Assembly (NCBI RefSeq): GCF_001262015.1
Contig: NZ_CP012075.1
Coordinates: 868,001-932,000, forward strand
Length of the DNA stretch: 64,000 bases
Reading direction: 5' to 3'
Source: Prevotella fusca JCM 17724
GTDB lineage: Bacteria > Bacteroidota > Bacteroidia > Bacteroidales > Bacteroidaceae
The translations under genes were made by a program, and so were the position numbers. Shown piece after piece: positions 19,310-28,253 of the stretch (position 1 is the first letter of the stretch; every line of letters begins with the position of its first letter). The notes beneath the pieces are model-generated. The model searched no databases, was not told the origin of the DNA, and saw only the letters and a list, made by a program, of their open reading frames with translations.

Positions 19310-20739
19310 AGTCGTCCCTTAAATACATTATATTATACTGATTTACAGTTATTTATCTCTCTATTTATTTGTGTATTTCTGCAAGTTTTTGTACCTTTAC
19401 AGTATAAAACTTGCAGAAATATATGTTAAAAAGGACCTCTAATCAATTATCATTATTCTCTTCCTTAGAGGATATGCTCAATCACAATCACCCCCTTTAT
19501 ACGCTTGGTAATAAAATCAACTGGCGTAGATTTGAAAACTCCTTCTCTCGTTTGTATTGTAGTACAAATGGTCGCCCTGCGCATCCTATTCGTTTGATGT
19601 GCGGACTTTTAATCTTGAAACACTTGCGTAATATCTCTGACGAAAGTGTTGTTTTACAGTGGAGTGAAAATGCTTATTATCAGTATTTCTGTGGTCAACT
19701 GGAGTTTCTTCCTAAAGAACCTTGCGAAGCTTCTGATTTGGTTCACTTCCGCAATCGTATAGGCGAAGAAGGAATTGAAGTCATTCTTGCTGAGAGCATC
19801 CGTGTCAATACTGAGAATGATAATGAGGATCATTTTAACACAGCTTTTATAGATTCTACGGTACAGGAGAAGAATATCACTTACCCAACGGATGCGAAGT
19901 TGCATAAAAAGATAATCAATCGAGTGCTCAAAATCGTTCGTGAGAAGAAACTTCCTTTACGTCAGAGCTACCAAAGGACACTGAAAGCAATCTCTCGCAA
20001 CCAACGTTTTCGCAATCACCCCAGGAGTCACAGGAAGGCTGTCAAGGCTGACCGGAGTCTGCGCACCATAGCCGGTCGTTTGGTCAGAGAACTTGACCGT
20101 AATCTTCCTGACAGGAAAGGCTATGAAAAGATGTTTGAGCTCTTCTATAAGGTCCTTTCTCAAAAACGTAACAGTCGTAATAAGATATATTCTCTTCACG
20201 AGCCTGAAGTACAATGCATCAGTAAGGGTAAGGAACATAAGAAGTATGAGTTTGGCAACAAAGCTTCCTTTATCCGTTCGCTATCAGGAATTATTCTTGC
20301 TGCCGTTTCTTTTAGGAATGAATATGATGGGCATACCATAGAAGCATCCTTACAACAAACCGAAAGAATGACAGGCAAGCGCATTGATAACTTGGCAGGA
20401 GACAGAGGATATAGAGGAACAGATCTGGTTGGAACAACAAAAATACTCATACCACAAGCCCCTAAAGACAAAGATAGTTACTATCAAAAGAAAAAGAAAC
20501 ACAAACTGTTTTGCAAGCGGGCAGGAATAGAGCCTACCATAGGACATCTTAAAAGTGATTACAGATTATCTCGCAACTTTTATAAAGGTGTGAAAGGGGA
20601 TGCTATGAATATAATGCTGGCAGCTGCAGCATATAACTTCAGAAGAGCTATGAGAGCTCTTTTGTGCTTTACAAAAACTATCATCGAAAAGTCAGTTTTG
20701 GTTGACTTTTCGACAAAATGGGCTTTTTAAGGAACGACT
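19310..20739 (+). mobile_element. IS5-family insertion sequence
   Basis: About 1.43 kb bounded by imperfect inverted ends: AGTCGTCCCTTAAA on the left (from 19310) and, read inward, AGTCGTTCCTTAAAAAGCCC on the right (ending 20739). The right end also forms a hairpin from GTCGAAAAGTC-type arms. A target duplication could be as short as TA on each side and is not certain. One intact transposase gene fills it. Confidence 0.8.
19423..20730 (+). CDS. IS5-family transposase
   Basis: I choose ATG 19423 (MLKRTSNQLSLFSSLEDML, 435 residues) because the longer frame starts at a TTG four codons upstream. The N-terminal DUF772-type helical domain (RLMCGLLILKHLRNISDESVVLQWSENAYYQYFCG) is followed by a DDE nuclease: first Asp in FIDSTVQEKNITYPTDAKL, second in GDRGYRGTD, Glu in GIEPTIGHLKSDYRLSRNF. 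It catalyses cut-and-paste movement of the surrounding element. The reading frame is intact, so the element may still be active. Confidence 0.93.
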   Translation: MLKRTSNQLSLFSSLEDMLNHNHPLYTLGNKINWRRFENSFSRLYCSTNGRPAHPIRLMCGLLILKHLRNISDESVVLQWSENAYYQYFCGQLEFLPKEPCEASDLVHFRNRIGEEGIEVILAESIRVNTENDNEDHFNTAFIDSTVQEKNITYPTDAKLHKKIINRVLKIVREKKLPLRQSYQRTLKAISRNQRFRNHPRSHRKAVKADRSLRTIAGRLVRELDRNLPDRKGYEKMFELFYKVLSQKRNSRNKIYSLHEPEVQCISKGKEHKKYEFGNKASFIRSLSGIILAAVSFRNEYDGHTIEASLQQTERMTGKRIDNLAGDRGYRGTDLVGTTKILIPQAPKDKDSYYQKKKKHKLFCKRAGIEPTIGHLKSDYRLSRNFYKGVKGDAMNIMLAAAAYNFRRAMRALLCFTKTIIEKSVLVDFSTKWAF

Positions 20740-20946
20740 AATTATGTATTCTCTATTAGGCCTAATGCTGTTCGTTTGATACTATCTCATACTTTGTTGT
20801 CGTGTAATGGCTGCTGCCAGGAAGTGGAGCTGTTTGTGAAAATAGATTTTATTCTTTGATAATTACTTTACGACTATATTTTAAAAACAAGGTGCATAAA
20901 ATTATTTATTTGTACTCTCTGTAAGTGTTAGTATACTTTCCTAAGT

Positions 20947-22167
20947 TTAGATCTTGCATATTTTTTCAACAGAAATCAATTCCAATATATTCGCACTTGT
21001 TTTATCATCATAGAAAAGAACAATATTATCAGTACCGACAAGAGAACTTTTATATATGATTCCATCAAAATGACTTCCATCCTTAGCGCGTTGGATAAAT
21101 CTAAGATATTCTGAAAACGCTTGAGTAGGAATGTATTCTAACTCTGATTTATCAGCACTTATGGGTTTTGAAATTTCATTATGAAACAGTTTTAGGAATA
21201 AGAAAGCTTGCCAATCATCTTTACTTTTCATCCAAAAATTAGGCTTAGGAATATTGCAAAGATTTATTAGTCTCAAATCTTTGGTTGTTCTAAACTTTCC
21301 CACATAAATTAAAGTCTCTTTGTCTTCTAAATAATTTCTTATCTCATTGCAGCAAGTCTTTTCTTCGAAAGCACCATAAAACATGGAAACTCCGACTGGA
21401 CTCATCCTATTTGTTTTAGCAAACTTTATAGGAGGAGCTGTCAACTCTTCAAATAATTTGTATGGTGCACTATCCCCATTAGGGCGCCCTCTGTAAATAT
21501 ATGTGCCAGCCTTTAAAATATCTTCCAAGAGACATACCTTTTCACCAACCTCGCTGAGAACATCTATTTCTTCCCCATAAGTATCAACTGTATCTTTATA
21601 ATAACTTATGTCTTTAAAGAAAGTATATCTTTGTTTTTTTACTCTTTCTGAAAAGTTTTCCCATGCATACGCCATTTTCTCGTGGTAGAGTAAAGCTGTC
21701 GGGTCTTTTCTAATCCAATAATCAACGTTAAAGCAGTTGGCTATGTTCTCAGTAAGTTTGTCATTATCAGTCATCAACTCAAAATCAAACATCAAGTCTT
21801 CTACATCTGTATAATATTCCACATTTGAAGGGGCAATATAAGAACCTAGTCTTTTATAACCAGGAATCTCATCCTCGCCTTTATCAAGAAAACTGCTAGC
21901 TAAATACAACTCTTCATCATCAATAGGGCCCAGGTAATCCGTAATCCTTTCTCCAACAAAATCCATGAAAGAAGTAAATTTACACACCTTTGTTTTACTG
22001 TTACAGTACGAACACTTTCCTATTCTACTATTATCTATTATAAATTGCTTCAAATGACTATTAGTAAAATGACTTAAACAGACGTATTTGTTCTCTTCGT
22101 CGGGTGTAACGTAACCACGAGAAAACAACTCCTCCTCTTCCATCATAAGTTCTTTAACTCTTCCCAT
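20947..22167 (-). CDS. HEPN/RES-type protein: N-terminal zinc-ribbon and helical domain plus RES domain
   Basis: The 406-residue protein resembles HEPN_RES_NTD1 proteins. Residues 25-65 hold a likely zinc site (Cys30, CSYC at 52-55, Cys62), then a helical part. The C-terminal RES domain (about residue 230 onward) shows the expected Arg in TYIYRGRPNG, the Ser in RMSPVGVSMFYGAF, and the Glu in KTCCNEIRNYL. RES toxins break down NAD+. No Xre-type antitoxin is adjacent, unlike classic RES-Xre pairs, so this is an orphan or self-controlled effector. It lies 175 bases downstream of the relaxase gene on the same strand and is probably cargo of the plasmid-like segment. No gene is visible in 20740-20946. 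Confidence 0.8.
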   Translation of the reverse strand: MGRVKELMMEEEELFSRGYVTPDEENKYVCLSHFTNSHLKQFIIDNSRIGKCSYCNSKTKVCKFTSFMDFVGERITDYLGPIDDEELYLASSFLDKGEDEIPGYKRLGSYIAPSNVEYYTDVEDLMFDFELMTDNDKLTENIANCFNVDYWIRKDPTALLYHEKMAYAWENFSERVKKQRYTFFKDISYYKDTVDTYGEEIDVLSEVGEKVCLLEDILKAGTYIYRGRPNGDSAPYKLFEELTAPPIKFAKTNRMSPVGVSMFYGAFEEKTCCNEIRNYLEDKETLIYVGKFRTTKDLRLINLCNIPKPNFWMKSKDDWQAFLFLKLFHNEISKPISADKSELEYIPTQAFSEYLRFIQRAKDGSHFDGIIYKSSLVGTDNIVLFYDDKTSANILELISVEKICKI

Positions 22168-22342
22168 AAGTTTTTGAATATTTTATTTTAAATATGTGTT
22201 ATTTTCATTATGAAATGATTAATGTACAAAGGTATTCATTTATATAATGTTATAGCATAAATTTCTTATAAAATTGGTCTCTTTACAAGTAGCCTAATTT
22301 TAATAAAGTCATATAGTCATTAGCATCTAATATAACTAACTA

Positions 22343-23929
22343 TCACCTTTTGTATTTACGCTCGTCGTCTACATAGTCCCAATTACTATTTCCACCAACC
22401 TCCCACTCTCTATTAGAATGGTGTGCAGAACTTGTAGAGCTTAATATTTTTCCCCATTGGCCAGGAATGTTCACCTGATTCTCTTTTTGGTTATTATGTC
22501 TGTTATGATATACTTCTATTTTGGAGAGAACAATATCGGTCTCACGTAAGTTAACTATGGTAGAGGTTTCCATATCAAGTGCATATAGCTCCTGTTCCTT
22601 TCTTATAATTATGATTTTGGCTGCTTTTAGATTTTTGTATATCTCATCTTTCTCTGACGTATCGATAACTTCTTTTATGTTATTGATTAGTGCATTCGTC
22701 TTTTCTCGATTAATTTCTGGAGCAATTTCTATATCTTCCTCATTATCGATATGACCAAACTGACATAGAATAGCCCTTTCTTGCATAGTAGAAGGATTAA
22801 AGCCTTTAATCCAATGTACCTTAGCATTATAATTAAGAGTATCAAGGATTCTTTGTTCTACCTGAGCAATGGCTCTTTTTCGCTTATCACGAATAACTCC
22901 ATCACTATAAATGTTTACTCCAAATTTATGCCACAGACTTTTATTTACCTCTCTCATTGTTGACTTATTGTTTACTTCAAGAAGGCTATTCAAGGTTTTC
23001 AAAATGACATCTTTGTTATTATTGTCTATTACTTGTTTCTTTTGAGGATAAGTCAACACTTCTTTCAAGGAAAGGACATCTCCACCTTTATAAACAGCCT
23101 TTTCCTTATGGTCAACGACCAAATAACCATAAGGAGAATCTTTCTTACCTATAAATATAAGATCTACTCCAAACTTCTTTTTTAGAACTCTATCAAGTTC
23201 TTCTTTGTTTGAAGTTATCTTCTTGTATTTTAGGAAAATCGCTTTTAAATGCTTACGCCTTTTCTCGCTTTTTTCTTTGTTGGAAACCTTAAAGTGCTTG
23301 CTTATCTCATCTAAATGAATAGTATCGAGAACAACACCTCCCTTCTTAATGCAAATCATGTCAGCATCATTAAAGCTTTCATATCCGCAGCTTTCCAGGA
23401 TAGCTTGGAATTGTCCTAACGTATCAAATGAATATGCAAACGACTCTTGTATCGCTTTCTTAACTTCGTATTGAGGATTTAATCCCATTAGCTTGTTAAT
23501 AACTGCTTGAGAACGTAGCCTTTCATTATCATGCCCTATCTTTTTACCCTGTGGGTCTATTCTACTTGTAACAATATGAATATGGTGATTATTTGTATCA
23601 TAATGACCATAGATTAAGAGAGGTTGCCCTTCTTCGCCATATCCCATTTCTTTTAGATATTTGTGGGCAAACTCTATCAGTTCATCGTAGTCATATTCAT
23701 CTTTCTTGCAAGAGATAGCAAGATGAAATTGTGGCTTTTGAATATTATCATTCTTTGCAGAGTACTTGATAAGATAATCTTGTAAACTTGATGAGTTTAC
23801 ATTGCCTGTATTTTGTAGTAGGTCAAAGTTTTTAATCTCAAGAAGTTCTGCTGTTCCTTGAGTAACCTTCTTTTCATTATATTCGACGGCATTAAAGCGC
23901 GTACTTGACCTTAATATAGTTGCAATCAT
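22343..23929 (-). CDS. Relaxase/mobilization nuclease (MobB/BmgA type)
   Basis: The 528-residue protein begins MIATILRSSTRFNAVEYNEKK, as in Bacteroides mobilization relaxases. The metal-binding histidines are in DTNNHHIHIVTSRIDPQGKK (His116, His118), with the catalytic Tyr expected near the N-terminus. FHLAISCKKDEYDYDELIEFA is a further conserved block. It would nick oriT and stay attached to the transferred strand. The C-terminal half is long, charged and divergent. A MobC-like gene is divergently placed 193 bases away, so oriT may lie in 23930-24122. Confidence 0.9.
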   Translation of the reverse strand: MIATILRSSTRFNAVEYNEKKVTQGTAELLEIKNFDLLQNTGNVNSSSLQDYLIKYSAKNDNIQKPQFHLAISCKKDEYDYDELIEFAHKYLKEMGYGEEGQPLLIYGHYDTNNHHIHIVTSRIDPQGKKIGHDNERLRSQAVINKLMGLNPQYEVKKAIQESFAYSFDTLGQFQAILESCGYESFNDADMICIKKGGVVLDTIHLDEISKHFKVSNKEKSEKRRKHLKAIFLKYKKITSNKEELDRVLKKKFGVDLIFIGKKDSPYGYLVVDHKEKAVYKGGDVLSLKEVLTYPQKKQVIDNNNKDVILKTLNSLLEVNNKSTMREVNKSLWHKFGVNIYSDGVIRDKRKRAIAQVEQRILDTLNYNAKVHWIKGFNPSTMQERAILCQFGHIDNEEDIEIAPEINREKTNALINNIKEVIDTSEKDEIYKNLKAAKIIIIRKEQELYALDMETSTIVNLRETDIVLSKIEVYHNRHNNQKENQVNIPGQWGKILSSTSSAHHSNREWEVGGNSNWDYVDDERKYKR

Positions 23930-23966
23930 ACTTACCCTTATTAGTTTATAAATTACTACAGCGTAT

Positions 23967-23981
23967 TATTAAAGGGTACTG
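23967..23981 (+). repeat. Left copy of a 15-bp inverted repeat bracketing the mob/ori region
   Basis: TATTAAAGGGTACTG here is the exact reverse complement of CAGTACCCTTTAATA at 25560-25574. A partial direct copy (TAATAAAGGGTAC) is near 24945-24957. Confidence 0.85.
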
Positions 23982-24122
23982 AAATGGCAACAGCCAATAC
24001 CGTCAGTAAGCGTATTAAAGTATTCATTATAGCGATAGTACAAAGATAGACAAATATTTTGATATAACTATCAGAAAAACTTTCTTTGTATCTTTATAAA
24101 CGTGTTGTAATATCCAATATAG

Positions 24123-24512
24123 ATGAAAGAAGATAAAAGAGTCAATAGAATTAATCTCCATCTTAACAACAAAGAGTTGGAATTGTTTAGAAATAAAGCG
24201 AATAATTATAGCCAGATGTCTGCTATGATTAGGGATGCAGTTACTCAATTTGATGACATAAAAACGAAAGGTTGGATTACTGCCTTAAATGATTTGTCTA
24301 TTTTAATCTCTAACTTTTCTACTGAACTTTCTAAGCAAGGAGGTAATTTGAATCAGATAACTAAACGTGCAAACGAGTTGATTTTTATGGGAGAGCTGGA
24401 TAAAACGTACTATGAAGAAGTTATTTCACATCAGATAAAATTACTGCAGGAGCTGGTTTATGACGTCAAGAAACAGCAATCTGAAATCTTTAAGCGATTG
24501 CTGAAATCATAA
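24123..24512 (+). CDS. MobC/MobA-like mobilization accessory protein
   Basis: The 129-residue protein has a ribbon-helix-helix-like N-terminus (KRVNRINLHLNNKELELFRNKANN) and the motif SKQGGNLNQITKRANEL, which is characteristic of MobC-family relaxosome proteins (GNNLNQIAKRLN type). It would bind oriT and help the relaxase. It is divergent from the relaxase gene, so the shared spacer probably carries oriT and both promoters. Confidence 0.85.
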   Translation: MKEDKRVNRINLHLNNKELELFRNKANNYSQMSAMIRDAVTQFDDIKTKGWITALNDLSILISNFSTELSKQGGNLNQITKRANELIFMGELDKTYYEEVISHQIKLLQELVYDVKKQQSEIFKRLLKS

Positions 24513-25327
24513 AATACATTTTCCCTTTTGTCCTTATACTGGAGTTGCGACAGTATTTTCTTCCCACTTCGTGGGCAAGTGACCTGTGATGCCAATTTGA
24601 AAAATAGGCGTCTAAAGGTACAACTTGCTAACCAATTAAAAACAGTTGACCAAAACATAACATTCCGAGCAATACTTCCAATAATATTGCGTTTAGATAG
24701 CATTGAGAATATTTTAATATTATATGCCTATCATATTTTATAATGTGAATGTAGTATGATAATATTAAATTAATAACATATTAAGATATAAAAATCATAG
24801 CTTATGAGAACAATCTTCTATTATAGAATTAATTTATAATATTATTATGCTATGATTTTATGATATAATGACTTTATTATTAGATGATTATATGACAGTT
24901 ATATAATATGATAATAATGAAATATTATTCTATTAACGCAGAGGTAATAAAGGGTACAAAGAAGAAAATGATAATATAATAGCGAAAGGGGGTATTTGAT
25001 GAATTAACCGAATAAGCAACCTTTTTAAAGGGATATAATTAAACATTTTATTGTAATATAAGTGTATTACTAAATAGATGGAAAGATAAAGAGTTGTCTT
25101 GAGGGAAAGATAGAAAGGAAGATGCATGCTTACGGTCAGAATGCTTATCAAAGACCGTATTACAGCGAAAAGTAACCTTTTGGGAGCATTATTACATATA
25201 GATTCAAACCTCATTTTCCCTTTAGTCAAGTTTCATCATAAGCATCTAAAGCTTCATTTATTTCTTTTATTTATAAGCTTTATTTAAGTGCCGTGTAATC
25301 AATTGATTTACAGAGTAATAATATGTA
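24513..25327. other. AT-rich non-coding origin region of the plasmid-like module
   Basis: No gene is supported. A short perfect hairpin CCCAC-TTC-GTGGG lies at 24563-24575 and might be part of oriT or a terminator. Positions 24690-24930 are extremely AT-rich, like a DNA unwinding region. Outlying iteron-like sequences occur at 25011-25029 (AATAAGCAACCTTTTTAAA) and 25167-25185 (GAAAAGTAACCTTTTGGGA). Confidence 0.6.
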
Positions 25328-25412
25328 GATAAGTAACCTTTTGGGAATAGATAAGTAACCTTTTGGAAAGGGATAAGTAACCTTTAGGGAACAACTATGT
25401 AACCTTTTGGGA
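25328..25412 (+). repeat. Iteron array of a Rep_3 replicon
   Basis: Four direct repeats of GATAAGTAACCTTTTGGGA start at 25328, 25350, 25372 and 25394, a constant 22-base period (about two helical turns). Copies 2-4 have a few changes. They lie 240 bases before the initiator gene, the usual place for initiator-binding iterons. Confidence 0.9.
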
Positions 25413-25559
25413 AGGTTATCCCTTCTTTTATGTTACAAGAAGTGAATGATTGAATAAAATGATAGTACTTTTTTGGCTAAAAGATTTTCGCTGATTATCT
25501 TTGTGTTGTCGTTCCGATTGTTTTAATATAATTGCTGGCTAAGTTGACAGCCGTCTTCC

Positions 25560-25574
25560 CAGTACCCTTTAATA
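25560..25574 (-). repeat. Right copy of the 15-bp inverted repeat
   Basis: CAGTACCCTTTAATA, the exact reverse complement of 23967-23981. It lies between the iterons and the initiator gene. Confidence 0.85.
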
Positions 25575-25636
25575 GATTTTTTTCGCTACGACGTTAAAGC
25601 AAACATTTCATCAGAATGATTTGTTAAAGGGAAGAA

Positions 25637-26887
25637 ATGACAAAACGAATTTATACTTTAATCGAAAATGGAGGAATTAATGGTAGTCCTTTTAGCTTTA
25701 GTAATCTACTAATGCGATCACCATTACGTTACTCTATGATGGAAAGGCGTTTCCTTTACAAGTTATCAGAGGCGATTAAGATGCGATATGAGCAAATGGG
25801 ATTAAGAATGCGTGAGAACTGGGATAATCTTGTGTTCAATATGACTGACAAAGATTTAGCCTCTATAGGCGGAAATACCCACATTGTACGTACATACACA
25901 ACCATACGTGCACTTGCACAGAAATCAATAATTCAATTTCGCTATAACAAACAGAATCAACTAATCATTGATTATTTTCACTGGATAGATGCTTTTCGTT
26001 GGAATACGGAGACAAATGATTATACCGTTCGTGTTTCACCAGAACTATATGATTATGTCATTTCTTTAACGAAGTCTTTTACAGTTCTCAATCTTCATAC
26101 AGCAATCCTCCTTGAATCCAAGTATTCACAGAAGTTTTACGAGTTTTGTTGCCAATACTCAGGTGACTTTCGTTTCATAGACCCATCAACTCCAAATGTC
26201 ATATACAAAAAGCGTGTTATCAAGGTTTCTATCAAAGCTTTTCGTTTTACGTTTGGTTTATCAGAATTGAACGACCCAAAGACAGGTGAACTTCTGGAGA
26301 AAGAAAAATACCTGCGTTTTAAAACGATGGTAATGAAAGTCATTCTTCCTGCTCAAGAAGAACTATATAGGTTGTATCAAGAAAACCACTCAGATGTATG
26401 GTTTGATTATCAGGTTGGAGACAGATATGGTCGTGGTCGTAATGGTTCCCCCAGAGACTTGATATTCTATATCTATACACGTACTCATCCAAAATCGACT
26501 AATCCTAAAAAGAATCATCCTTGGAAAGAAGGAGAAGAACCGCTATATCCATATGAAGAACAGCAAAATCCTTCTTCAAGAGCTTCAAGGAAAATAAAAG
26601 AAAGTGACTGGCTCCAGATTGATGAACCAGAGCAAAGGAAGATAGTCTATCAGCTTTTGCTATGTTACCTTAACTCTGACGAAGTAACTTACTATATGAA
26701 ACAAATAGATAAAGAGCAAGAACGTTGTCGGGACAGCTACGCTCAAGTCATTCAAGTTATATACGAAAAACAGCAGCAACCAAAGTTTCAACAAGGGACA
26801 AAAGCATATAAGCGTAAATGCTTGGTAGAGTTTGTTTTCACGAAGAATCTTAAACACTACGGTTGGTTTATCATGCCAAAGATATGA
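25637..26887 (+). CDS. Rep_3 family plasmid replication initiator (RepB-like)
   Basis: The 416-residue protein contains the winged-helix pair of Rep_3 initiators: SPLRYSMMERRFLYKLSEAIK and the DLASIGGNTHIVRTYTTIRAL segment, then YDYVISLTKSFTVLNLHTAILLESKYSQKFYEFCCQY, with the typical LKSKYSxRLYE-like block. It would bind the iterons upstream and load the replication machinery. The C-terminal 120 residues are a variable charged tail. Its presence within chromosomal sequence implies an integrated plasmid or an element with autonomous replication. The 26888-27202 spacer has no gene. Confidence 0.92.
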   Translation: MTKRIYTLIENGGINGSPFSFSNLLMRSPLRYSMMERRFLYKLSEAIKMRYEQMGLRMRENWDNLVFNMTDKDLASIGGNTHIVRTYTTIRALAQKSIIQFRYNKQNQLIIDYFHWIDAFRWNTETNDYTVRVSPELYDYVISLTKSFTVLNLHTAILLESKYSQKFYEFCCQYSGDFRFIDPSTPNVIYKKRVIKVSIKAFRFTFGLSELNDPKTGELLEKEKYLRFKTMVMKVILPAQEELYRLYQENHSDVWFDYQVGDRYGRGRNGSPRDLIFYIYTRTHPKSTNPKKNHPWKEGEEPLYPYEEQQNPSSRASRKIKESDWLQIDEPEQRKIVYQLLLCYLNSDEVTYYMKQIDKEQERCRDSYAQVIQVIYEKQQQPKFQQGTKAYKRKCLVEFVFTKNLKHYGWFIMPKI

Positions 26888-27202
26888 TGTTTTTGATTTT
26901 TTGAACTGATGTTTGCAAAATAATTATCCTAATAAGATAAAAAGTAATATAATATTCTTAACTTTGTAGTGCTAACATAATCTGAAATAGCTGACAAAAA
27001 CAGTTGCTATTAGAAGGTTGTGTTTGTCTAAAAGATTATTCATAGATGGCTTAATTGTTGTGAGGGCAAATGAGATTATCCTATGTTAATGATGTTCTTA
27101 TTAGCTACTATTAGTCTTTTAGATTCAGCAATGTCTTGAAGTTGAGATGCGACAATTGATACAATGGACAATATTGTTTCACCTAAGTATCTATTATAAC
27201 AG

Positions 27203-28216
27203 ATGCCAGTTAATAAAAATGCATATCTACGTTATCAGTATTTAGACCTCTGCTTTAGTAATAAACAAAGACGGTTTAATATAGAAGAATTAATTGATTT
27301 TGTTAGTGAGAAGTTAGGTTATAACGTCAGTGTGCGTCAAATTCGTGAAGATATGAGCAATATGCGTTTAGCTCCATATCATGCTCCTATCAAAGCTGTT
27401 CCTTATGATGGCAAGAAGTGTCATTACTATTATTCTAATCCAGAATTTTCAATCTTTAACAATGAGTTAACGATGGAAGAAGTTACAAACCTTCGTTCTA
27501 CGATAAAAATGCTTGGCAGATATCGTGGTATACCTGCTAACGCCTGGTTGGAAGAAGTGATATCTAATCTTGAATATCGTTTTGGTTGTAAAGCAAACTC
27601 TGAGAATCTTATCTCTTTTGAACAGAATGATATGCTTAAAGGACTTGAGCATCTTTCTCGAATAATTGATGCTACAATTAATCATCAGCCTTTAGAGATT
27701 ACTTACCAGTCCTTTAGGGGAGAACCACGTTTATGTATTGTGCATCCGTATTATATAAAGCAATACAATAGTCGATGGTTTTTATTCGGACTTAACCAAA
27801 CTAATGACCGTATAGAAAATTACGCACTGGATCGCATCGATTTTTTTAGAGATTCTCAATGCCCTTTTATAAAGAATAGCACTGTGAATTTCGAAACTTA
27901 TTTTGACGATGTGATAGGCGTTTCTGTTCCTTATGAGGAAACTCCCAAAGAGTCTATTGTACTTAGATTCTCTGAAAATCGTTTTCCTTATGTTGTTTCT
28001 AAGCCTCTTCATAAGTCTCAGAAACTAAGAGAGGAGCCGAATACGATTTGCATCGAGGTTAAACCTAATCGTGAGTTATTTCAAAAGATTTTTTCTTTCA
28101 TCCCCGATATTGAAGTACTTTCGCCATCTTGGCTTCGCCTTGAAATTACAAATAAAATACAATGTAATTTACAAAAATATTTGTCTGTGCATAAAGATTG
28201 CACAGATAATGTTTAA
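27203..28216 (+). CDS. WYL-domain transcriptional regulator (CapW/BrxR-like)
   Basis: The 337-residue protein has an N-terminal winged-helix region (LRYQYLDLCFSNKQRRFNIEELIDFVSEKLGYNVSVRQIREDM, residues 8-50) and a WYL domain (about 150-250) with LEITYQSFRGE, VHPYYIKQYNSRWFLFG and IENYALDRI. The hallmark triplet reads WFL rather than WYL. A C-terminal WCX-like domain follows. Homologues (CapW, BrxR) repress defence operons until a ligand, perhaps nucleic acid, is sensed. The gene is directly upstream of hsdM on the same strand. Its last codons overlap the palindromic operator at 28184-28206, and the same operator sits before the CBASS operon, so it is the likely regulator of both. Confidence 0.9.
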   Translation: MPVNKNAYLRYQYLDLCFSNKQRRFNIEELIDFVSEKLGYNVSVRQIREDMSNMRLAPYHAPIKAVPYDGKKCHYYYSNPEFSIFNNELTMEEVTNLRSTIKMLGRYRGIPANAWLEEVISNLEYRFGCKANSENLISFEQNDMLKGLEHLSRIIDATINHQPLEITYQSFRGEPRLCIVHPYYIKQYNSRWFLFGLNQTNDRIENYALDRIDFFRDSQCPFIKNSTVNFETYFDDVIGVSVPYEETPKESIVLRFSENRFPYVVSKPLHKSQKLREEPNTICIEVKPNRELFQKIFSFIPDIEVLSPSWLRLEITNKIQCNLQKYLSVHKDCTDNV

Positions 28217-28221
28217 CTTTG
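28184..28221 (+). promoter_or_regulatory. Palindromic operator plus -7 element of the type I R-M operon
   Basis: TCTGTGCA (28184-28191), 7 bases, TGCACAGA (28199-28206), then 7 bases and TAACTTTG (28214-28221), which fits TAnnTTTG. The operator covers the -33 to -10 zone, so binding should block transcription. It also encodes the last residues of the WYL regulator. An identical half-site pair with identical spacing lies at 38251-38273. Confidence 0.85.
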
Positions 28222-28253
28222 CAACAAATTAAGAAATATAATAGACATACATA

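Noticed and set aside
25328..25412. Regular 22-base repeats as a CRISPR array
   Set aside because: The repeat unit fills almost the whole period with no unique spacers, and it lies before a Rep_3 gene; these are iterons.
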